In this document: piece by piece, positions 57,978 to 64,000 of the stretch | How the letters are laid out: the number at the start of each line of letters is the position of its first letter | Position numbering within the stretch: the stretch's first letter is position 1 | Made by a program: the position numbers and the translations under genes | The notes under the pieces: generated by a model | The model's input: the letters and a program-made list of their open reading frames with translations, nothing else | Database searches by the model: none | What the model was told of the DNA's origin: nothing | Source of the DNA: Myxococcales bacterium | Lineage (GTDB): Bacteria > Myxococcota_A > Polyangia > Polyangiales > Polyangiaceae | Reading direction: 5' to 3' | NCBI GenBank assembly: GCA_016720545.1 | Contig: JADKKK010000035.1 | Location: 186,001-250,000, forward strand | Length of the DNA: 64,000 bases

Positions 57978-59447
57978 ATGAATCCGCCCTCGCGACCCCA
58001 CGTTCCTGATCCTCGGAGCCCCACGCGGGCCGCGGCCGCAGGCGCGGGGCTCGAGGCGGATCCGGACCGCCGCGCGTTCCTCGCGCTCCTCGAGCGCTAC
58101 GGCCGCGAGGCCACCTCGTTCGTCGCGCTGGGCGCGGGCTTCCGGTATCTCTGGCTCGGGGACGACCTCTGCGTGCCCTACGTCGACACGGGCGGCGCGT
58201 GGGTGGCGGCGGGCTCTCCCGTGGGGCCGCCGGAGCTGTGTGCGGCGGCGGGGCGCGCGTTCTCGGAGCGCGCGCGGGGCGCGGGGCGCGAGGCGGTGCT
58301 GTTCGCCACCGAGGAGCCCTCCGCGAGCTCCGCGGAGCTCAGCTCGTTGCGGGTGGGCGAGCAGCCGGTGTGGGCGCCCGCAGACTGGGGCGCCACTGTG
58401 TCGCGCGTCCGCAGCTTGAAGGAGCAGCTCCGCCGCGCGCGGGCGAAGGGGGTGCGGGTCGAGCGGCTCGCGACCGCAGAGGTCGAGCAGGCGGGGAGGC
58501 GCCGCGGGGCGGTGCACTCGCTCATCGCGCGGTGGTTGAGCACGCGACCGATGGCGCCGATGGGCTTCGTGGTGCAGGTCGCGCCGTTTACGTTCGCAAG
58601 CGAGCGGCGGTATTACGCGGCCTGGCGCGGCGATCTGCTCGTGGGGTTCCTGGGCCTGTCGCCCATCCCTGCGCGGGACGGCTGGCTCTTCGAGAACCTG
58701 CTCCGCGATCCGCGCGCGCCGAACGGGACCGCGGAGCTGCTCTTCGACGGCGCGATGCGCGACCTCGCCACCGACGGCGTGGCCTACGCGACCTTCGGCC
58801 TCGCGCCGCTCGCGGGCGAGCTCCCGGGGTGGCTCGCGCTCGCGCGGCGGTGCGGCCAGCCGCTCTACGACTTCGCGGGGCTCTACGCGTTCAAGGCCAA
58901 GCTCCGCCCGGCGCGCTGGGAGCCCGTGTTCGTCTCGTACCCGCGGGGTGGGCCTGCGGTGGTGGCCATCTACCACGCGCTCCAGGCCTTCGCGGGCGGG
59001 GGTTTCGTGCGCTTCGGGCTTGCCACGCTCCTTCGCGGGCCGGGCGTTGTGCTCCGCGCGCTGACGGCCACGCTCGTCCCGTGGACGGCGGCGCTGGCCC
59101 TCGCCGCGCCGGATCGGTGGTTCCCCTCGCCGTGCGTGCGGCACGCATGGACGACCTTCGACCTGACGCTTACCTTGTGCCTCGTCGCGCTGCTCGCGCG
59201 ATGGCGGCGCGCGCTGGCCACGGGCCTCGCCATCACCGTCACGTTGGACGCGGCAGTGACGGCGGCGCAGGCGCTGCTCTGGAACGCTCCGCGTGCTCGA
59301 ACGCTGGGCGACGCGGGGGCGGCGCTCGTCGCCGTCTCTGCGCCTGCGCTCGCGGCGGCCGTCCTCTGGGGCGCGCGTCGCAGGCACGCGCGCGCGGAGG
59401 CGGTCGAAGGCGCGGCCGTGGCGAGCGAAGAGCTCGCGAGCCGCTGA
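57978..59447 (+). CDS. DUF2156 / lysyltransferase-like domain fused to C-terminal membrane helices
   Basis: 489 residues. The first ~330 residues match the DUF2156 GNAT-like domain found at the C-terminus of MprF, the enzyme that puts lysine on phosphatidylglycerol. Marks are FLALLERYGREATSFVALG, WVAAGSPVGPPE, SLKEQLRRARAKGVRVERL, GFVVQVAPF, LVGFLGLSP and the DFAGLYAFKAKLRPARWEPVFVSYP end. Three to five membrane helices follow at the C-terminus. MprF has its helices at the N-terminus, so the order is reversed. ATG 57978 starts MNPPSRP; GTG 57939 would add 13 residues. Confidence 0.8.
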   Translation: MNPPSRPHVPDPRSPTRAAAAGAGLEADPDRRAFLALLERYGREATSFVALGAGFRYLWLGDDLCVPYVDTGGAWVAAGSPVGPPELCAAAGRAFSERARGAGREAVLFATEEPSASSAELSSLRVGEQPVWAPADWGATVSRVRSLKEQLRRARAKGVRVERLATAEVEQAGRRRGAVHSLIARWLSTRPMAPMGFVVQVAPFTFASERRYYAAWRGDLLVGFLGLSPIPARDGWLFENLLRDPRAPNGTAELLFDGAMRDLATDGVAYATFGLAPLAGELPGWLALARRCGQPLYDFAGLYAFKAKLRPARWEPVFVSYPRGGPAVVAIYHALQAFAGGGFVRFGLATLLRGPGVVLRALTATLVPWTAALALAAPDRWFPSPCVRHAWTTFDLTLTLCLVALLARWRRALATGLAITVTLDAAVTAAQALLWNAPRARTLGDAGAALVAVSAPALAAAVLWGARRRHARAEAVEGAAVASEELASR

Positions 59448-59575
59448 GCGAGCCGGGACGGGAGGGCGCGCTTTTTGCGGAGCTTGGTGCGGTCCGCTAG
59501 ATTCCGGCCGGTGAACAGACAAGCGAGCCGCAGGCGAGCGGCGTGCCTAGGCCACGCGACCGACGGGAGCACGGC

Positions 59576-62500
59576 ATGAATGTCGCTCCGCAGGCCGCTC
59601 GCGGCCCTCGCGGCGCCCTCTGGGTCCTCGCGGCGTTGCTCGTCGCGGTCCTCACGGCCGCGCGCGGCGCCGGGGCGGTCGACGCCGCCGCCGCGGACGG
59701 GGGCGGGGGCGTCGACGCGGCCGAGGCCCCCGCGCCCGAAGCCGCCTACAGGAATAATACCAAGTATATTCATCAATTTACAAGGGAGTCCTTGGGAGCC
59801 GAGATCGATCCCAAGGCCCTCTTCGACGTGCCCCTCGACGATGCGGCGGCCGTGGAGCTCGAGGCGCGGCGGCTCACCGCGCTCCTCCACGAGGTCGACG
59901 CTCCAGCGCCCACCCCCTCGGCGAGGCGCGCCGCGAAGAACCGCGGCCGCCCGTTCGACGCGGGCGGGACGACGGACGCGGAGAGCGCCTCGAGCCAGCG
60001 CTGGGACGCGCGGCTCGAGCTCGACCGCGCGCGCCTCTCGTTCTACTCACTCCCGCCGGCGCGGCGAGTCGAGCTCCTCACGCTGCACGCGAAGCGGCAG
60101 GCCGAGGCCGCACCCCAGCCGTCGGAGTCGGAGCTGTTGGAGCAGCGGGCCGCAGCGGAGCGCGCGCGGGCCGTGCTCGCGGCGCAGCAGGCGCGGTCCG
60201 AGGCCGATCGGCTCGTGTCGGAAGAGCTCACGCAGATGCTCGACGTGGAGAGAGCCCAACGCGAGGTCGAGCAGAGCCTCGCGAAGCGCCGCGACGAGCT
60301 CGCCGCGCGGCTCGAGGCGACCCTCGGCACGCAGCGAAAGGTGCGCGAGCTGCGAGAGAAGGGGGAACCGCCCGCCGTCGACGCCGGCTACGACGCGCTC
60401 CGCAGAACGCTGGCGACCTCGGAGCTCGAGCTCGCGGAGGCACTGGATGACCTCGGCCGGAAAGCGGAGCGAGCGCCCGCACCAGGCCCCACGGCGCTCG
60501 TAAACCTGCCGCCCACGGCCGACGCCGGGCCCGCGCGCGACGCGCGCGCCCGCGCGGTCGCCCACGCCTCCCGCCTCGATGCCGAGCGGCAAACGCTCCG
60601 CGAGGAGAGGGCGACGCAGCTCTTCGGCGAGATCGGCGCGCTCAACGTCGAGCGGCTAGCCCTCCTGCCGCACCTCTCCCCCGCCAAGCGCGACGCCGTG
60701 ACGGGCTTTGGCGAGGCGGGGGTGGACCACGTGACCTCCGAGCTGCGGCAGCTCGCCCTCATCGCGCGCTACCACCGCCACGCAGCGGGTCGCTGGGTCT
60801 CGTCGATGGGAATCCGAGGCAAGGCCTCGGGCCAGACCCTCGGGCGGTCACTCCTTCTCCTCTTCGAGTGGCTCGCGGCCATTTTGGCCTTCATCTGGCT
60901 TCGCAAGCGCACCCCCGAGTGGCTGACCAAGGGCCGCGGGCGCGCGCGCGACCTCGACCGGCACGAGCGCCTGACCTCGCCAAGCCTTGGGACCCGTGCC
61001 TTCGCCTTCGCGCTCGGCGTCCACCGGCCGGTCGAGTGGCTCGCGCTCGCCCTGCTCATGGCGTGGATGCTTCCGGAGAGCGCCGCCGACGTCCTCGAGC
61101 TCGAGCTCGTCGCCGTGACGTTCCAGTGGTTCATCGGCGGCGCGCTCGTCGTCGACCTCGTGAACGCGCTCGCGGGTGAGGGGACGCGAGCGGCCGCGCG
61201 GGACAACGACACGCCTGCGCTCCGCCTCAAGTCGCTCCGCCTCGTGGGGCGGGTGGTCGTGGCGTTTGGACTCATCCTGACACTGAGCACGAAGCTCGTG
61301 GGGCAGGGCACGATCCACCGCTGGGTGCTGTCGACGTGCTGGTTCGCCTCCGTGCCCGTGGCCCTCGTGCTCGTGCGGTGGTGGCGCGCGGTGGTCTTCG
61401 AGCGGATCGCGCGGGCGCGTCGCGAGTCCCCGTTCGAGCGCTGGGTGCTCGGGAGCCAGCGGGGCTGGATGAGCCTCTTCGCGGCCTCCGCGGGGGCGGC
61501 GTATCTCTTCGCGCGCGGCGCGGCCCGCGAGGTACGGAGCTGGGTGGGCCGCTACGGCGTGACCCGCCGCGTGCTCGCCTACCTGTTCCGTCGCCAGCTC
61601 GACAAGCTCAGCGCCGAGCGCACCGATCTCGCGACCGCTCCCATCCCGGACGACACGTTCGACGCGCTCGGCCCCGACACCGCGTCGCGCGTGTGGGTGA
61701 AGACCGAGACCCACGAGGCGATCGAGGAGCTGCTCGAGCGCATTCGCGGCCGGTGTGGCGGCGTCATCGCTGTGGTCGGGCAGCGCGGCATGGGCAAGAC
61801 GGCCCTGCTGCACCACCTCCACGGGGAGTTCCCCGACACCATTCGATTGCGCCTCCCGCCCGAGGGCATGCGCGCGCTCCCAGCCGCGCTCGCCGAGGCG
61901 ATCGGTGCCGATCCGAGGAGCTCGCTCGAAGAGCTCGCCGCGGCGCTCAACACCTCCGAACGGGGGCGCGCGCTGCTGCTCGACGACGTTCAGCGCTTCG
62001 TCCAGCCCGTGATGGGTGGGCTCGCGCCGTTCGACGCGCTGCTCGACCTCGCGAGCCGGCACTGCGGGAAGACCACGTGGGTGCTCGCGCTCGACGACGT
62101 GATCTGGCTCTTCCTCCAGCGCGCACGGGGCGCTCGCCCGCTGTTCGATCGCGTCATCAGGCTCTCCCCTTGGCCCGAGGAGCAGATCATCGAGCTGCTC
62201 CAGGCCCGCACGGCGCAGGTGGAGATCGATCCCTCGTTCGAACACCTCCGCGAGGACCTCCCGCCGAACGCCGACGAGATCGACAAACAGGGGGCGCTCG
62301 CCCGCTGCGAGGGCAACTACTACCGCCTCCTCTGGGACTACGCGGCCGGCAACCCGGGCGTGGCGCTGCACATGTGGCGTCGCTCGCTCGGCCTCGACGC
62401 GAAGGGCGCGCCGCACGTTCGTTTCTTCCAGGCCCCCGACACGACCGACCTCGAAGCGCTCCCCGATCCTGCGATCTTCGTGCTCCGCGCCGTCATGCAG

Positions 62501-62689
62501 CTCGCCCCCGCGACGCCCCAGAAGCTCGGTGAGGCCACCATGCTGAGCGCCGCCGACGTGGCCGACGCACTCCGCTTTGCCCTCGCCCACGGCTACGTGG
62601 CCACCGAGGACGAGCGGTACGTCATCACGTGGGCGTGGTTTCGCCCGATCGTGCTCTTCCTCCAACGCCGCCACCTCCTCGTCACGTGA
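59576..62689 (+). CDS. Membrane AAA+ ATPase with long periplasmic coiled coil
   Basis: 1037 residues. Signal peptide (residues 14-37, WVLAALLVAVLTAARGAGA), a periplasmic part with long helical/coiled-coil stretches (about 75-400, e.g. ERARAVLAAQQARSEADRLV), five to seven membrane helices between 415 and 650, then a cytoplasmic AAA+ domain. Walker A is VVGQRGMGKTALL (G735-T742) and Walker B LLLDD (D803, D804). C-terminal ~80 residues look like a winged helix. The helical/membrane layout recalls the extra domains of MscK/MscM mechanosensitive channels. ATG 59576 has GGGAG upstream. An MscS gene follows 7 bases later. Confidence 0.85.
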   Translation: MNVAPQAARGPRGALWVLAALLVAVLTAARGAGAVDAAAADGGGGVDAAEAPAPEAAYRNNTKYIHQFTRESLGAEIDPKALFDVPLDDAAAVELEARRLTALLHEVDAPAPTPSARRAAKNRGRPFDAGGTTDAESASSQRWDARLELDRARLSFYSLPPARRVELLTLHAKRQAEAAPQPSESELLEQRAAAERARAVLAAQQARSEADRLVSEELTQMLDVERAQREVEQSLAKRRDELAARLEATLGTQRKVRELREKGEPPAVDAGYDALRRTLATSELELAEALDDLGRKAERAPAPGPTALVNLPPTADAGPARDARARAVAHASRLDAERQTLREERATQLFGEIGALNVERLALLPHLSPAKRDAVTGFGEAGVDHVTSELRQLALIARYHRHAAGRWVSSMGIRGKASGQTLGRSLLLLFEWLAAILAFIWLRKRTPEWLTKGRGRARDLDRHERLTSPSLGTRAFAFALGVHRPVEWLALALLMAWMLPESAADVLELELVAVTFQWFIGGALVVDLVNALAGEGTRAAARDNDTPALRLKSLRLVGRVVVAFGLILTLSTKLVGQGTIHRWVLSTCWFASVPVALVLVRWWRAVVFERIARARRESPFERWVLGSQRGWMSLFAASAGAAYLFARGAAREVRSWVGRYGVTRRVLAYLFRRQLDKLSAERTDLATAPIPDDTFDALGPDTASRVWVKTETHEAIEELLERIRGRCGGVIAVVGQRGMGKTALLHHLHGEFPDTIRLRLPPEGMRALPAALAEAIGADPRSSLEELAAALNTSERGRALLLDDVQRFVQPVMGGLAPFDALLDLASRHCGKTTWVLALDDVIWLFLQRARGARPLFDRVIRLSPWPEEQIIELLQARTAQVEIDPSFEHLREDLPPNADEIDKQGALARCEGNYYRLLWDYAAGNPGVALHMWRRSLGLDAKGAPHVRFFQAPDTTDLEALPDPAIFVLRAVMQLAPATPQKLGEATMLSAADVADALRFALAHGYVATEDERYVITWAWFRPIVLFLQRRHLLVT

Positions 62690-62696
62690 GGGCCCC

Positions 62697-63656
62697 ATGA
62701 GTCCCAAGAAGGGCCGCGTCTGGCTCGCCTCCGCCGCCGCCGCGTTCGCGCTGCACCTGCCTCGCGCCGCGGAGGCGCAGGAGGCGCCGGACGTCGCGAA
62801 GCTGGCGGGCTTCGTGCGCTGGGGCGGGCTGTTCGCCTCGGTCTTCGTGTTCATCGGGGCCGCGGTCGCGCTGCGGATCCTGACCAACGTCGCCGACCAG
62901 CTCGGCCGGCGCTTCGCGAACCGCCGCCCCACGATTCAGAAGTACGAGTCTGTCGCGCGGTTCTTCGTGTACATCGCCGCGCTCGGGGTCTGCCTCTCGC
63001 TCAGCTTCAGGCTCGACTCCACGACGCTCACGGTCATCGGAGGCACGCTGGCCGTCGCGGTCGGCTTCGCGATGCGCGACCTCATCGCCGCGCTCATCGC
63101 CGGGATCACGATCATCTTCGACCGCCCGTTCCAAGTGGGCGACCGGGTCGAGTTCGCCGGTCAATACGGCGACATCGTCAAGATTGGCATTCGCAGCGTG
63201 CGAATGAACACGCTCGATCACAACATCATTACCATACCCAATAACCGCATCCTCACCGACGTGACCGCGAGCGGCAACTGGGGCGCCCTGGAAATGCAGA
63301 CTCCCTTCGATTTCTACATTGGTATCGATCAAGACGCGGAGCTCGCGGCCTCGCTGATTCGCGAGGCGTGCCTCACGAGCCCTTACGTATTTCTCCCGAA
63401 CCCGGTGCCCCTGGAGGCGAAGCAGGTGATCTTGCACGACTACGTGGCGATGCACCTGAAGGCGCGGCCGTACGTGTTCGACTGCAAGTACGAGAAGCCG
63501 TTCCAGTCCGACGTGCACCTACGGGTCGCCAAGGCCTTCCGGACCCACGGCATCCAGCCCCCCGCGGTGCTCCTCCGGCGCTCGGCGGACGTCGAAGCTC
63601 ACGCGTACGGCGGCAGGCGCGTGCGCGAGGTTGGCGAGCCGAGCGACACGCCGTAG
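62697..63656 (+). CDS. mscS: MscS-family mechanosensitive channel
   Basis: 319 residues with an Ala-rich N-terminal signal-like segment (residues 8-28, ending AEAQEA), helices near 44-62 and 88-102, and the pore helix LAVAVGFAMRDLIAALIAGI. The beta-domain follows: DRPFQVGDRVEFAGQYGDIVKIGIRS and TLDHNIITIPNNRILTDVT. This is the MscS core (heptameric channel that opens under membrane tension); the C-terminal vestibule part is about 100 residues. A ribosome binding site lies in the 7-base gap region after the ATPase stop, so the pair is one transcript. The gene ends 16 bases from the convergent SLC4-like gene. Confidence 0.9.
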   Translation: MSPKKGRVWLASAAAAFALHLPRAAEAQEAPDVAKLAGFVRWGGLFASVFVFIGAAVALRILTNVADQLGRRFANRRPTIQKYESVARFFVYIAALGVCLSLSFRLDSTTLTVIGGTLAVAVGFAMRDLIAALIAGITIIFDRPFQVGDRVEFAGQYGDIVKIGIRSVRMNTLDHNIITIPNNRILTDVTASGNWGALEMQTPFDFYIGIDQDAELAASLIREACLTSPYVFLPNPVPLEAKQVILHDYVAMHLKARPYVFDCKYEKPFQSDVHLRVAKAFRTHGIQPPAVLLRRSADVEAHAYGGRRVREVGEPSDTP

Positions 63657-63672
63657 CCGTTGGCGATGCCGC

Positions 63673-64000
63673 TCACGGCCCGGCGACGTGGTCCTCGACG
63701 TCGTCGGGGCTCTCGTCGGCGTCGAGCGCCCCGAGGTGTTCGGCAGAGATCCAGCGACCCATGAGCGACCGCACCGGCACGAGCAGCGCAATGACGAGCG
63801 GAAAGAGGATACCGACTGCGCTCGACTTGACCGCCCAGAGCACGCCGAGGCACACCGCTTGGAGGGCGGTGTACGCGTGGATCACTCGGGGCGGCACCCT
63901 CCTCACGTAGTGGTGAGGGGGGTAAAGCGCCGGGTCGGTGAGCCACAGGCGAAGGCGGTCGAAGAACTGGTTTCCTGAGGTCGAGGCGAGCCCCATGTAG
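63673..64000 (-). CDS. SLC4-type anion/bicarbonate transporter, C-terminal end (partial)
   Basis: 108 codons of the 3' end; the frame is open to the right window edge, so the true start lies beyond it. YMGLASTSGNQFFDRLRLWL, then DPALYPPHHYVRRVPPRVIH, AYTALQAVCLGVLWAVKS, GILFPLVIALLVPVRSLM and LGALDADE follow the end of animal AE/NBC proteins almost block by block (YMGVxSxxGxQFxxRLxLxx, HHPDxxYVxxV, LFTxxQxxCLxxLWxxxS, PxxxxLxVPxR, LDA). Two membrane helices are visible. The product likely moves bicarbonate or chloride across the inner membrane. Confidence 0.85.
   Translation of the reverse strand, partial: YMGLASTSGNQFFDRLRLWLTDPALYPPHHYVRRVPPRVIHAYTALQAVCLGVLWAVKSSAVGILFPLVIALLVPVRSLMGRWISAEHLGALDADESPDDVEDHVAGP

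Noticed and set aside
60848..62932. Minus-strand open frame of 694 codons
   Set aside because: Antisense to the AAA+ gene, which carries Walker motifs; no family motif on this strand.

Overview
The window is about 70% G+C, gene-dense, and typical of a large-genome Myxococcota bacterium, most like the Polyangia. The case rests on lineage style: many secreted lipoproteins with Asp/Ala/Gly-rich linkers, von Willebrand factor A (vWA) lipoproteins, Dickkopf-like Cys-rich segments, RCC1-like repeats, a MYXO-CTERM-like sorting tail and CsgG-domain lipoproteins. I saw no rRNA, tRNA, CRISPR array, phage or intact IS.

Left part (1-12.9 kb): a small exported protein, a CE4 polysaccharide deacetylase lipoprotein, several unrecognised proteins and a vWA lipoprotein. 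These are followed by a minus-strand pabC-pabB-pabA operon for p-aminobenzoate (folate) synthesis, joined by GTGA overlaps, a DUF882/M15-like Zn peptidase and a 189-bp MITE-like element inserted at that peptidase's stop codon. A Uma2-family gene and two hypothetical genes come next.

Middle part (12.9-29.6 kb): photolyase, a YghU-type glutathione transferase, an alpha/beta hydrolase, a sorting-tail protein, a second vWA lipoprotein and a methyltransferase. A minus-strand unit then links an RCC1-like lipoprotein, a 1303-residue CsgG/TPR lipoprotein and a second CsgG-type lipoprotein. Two gene remnants lie in the gaps: a PssD/Alg14-like glycosyltransferase N-terminus and a frameshifted formylglycine-generating-enzyme (SUMF) fragment. 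Two medium-chain dehydrogenases flank a phosphodiester-glycosidase-like lipoprotein.

29.7-41.5 kb: a 1490-residue metzincin-type metalloprotease lipoprotein behind a convincing sigma-54 promoter, two tiny membrane proteins, then a TetR regulator divergent from a TolC / membrane fusion / RND efflux operon. Three copies of one palindrome, TCGCAAC-N5-GTTGCGA, lie in the intergenic region and are the likely TetR operators.

41.6-51.1 kb: a MoxR / DUF58 / Bat (vWA, TPR, BatD) operon of eight genes, most with 4-bp stop/start overlaps. 51.3-59.4 kb: a repeat-bearing lipoprotein, a divergent pair of uncharacterised proteins (one TerB-like with a coiled coil, one TPR with Pro-rich repeats), a YbgC-type thioesterase and a DUF2156 lysyltransferase-like membrane protein.

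Right edge (59.5-64 kb): the most unusual locus. A membrane protein with a long periplasmic coiled coil, several membrane segments and a cytoplasmic AAA+ ATPase plus winged-helix-like end is followed 7 bp later by an MscS channel gene. It resembles an MscK-type channel split into two proteins with an ATPase added. Convergent to it is the 3' end of a gene strikingly like animal SLC4 bicarbonate transporters, cut by the window edge.
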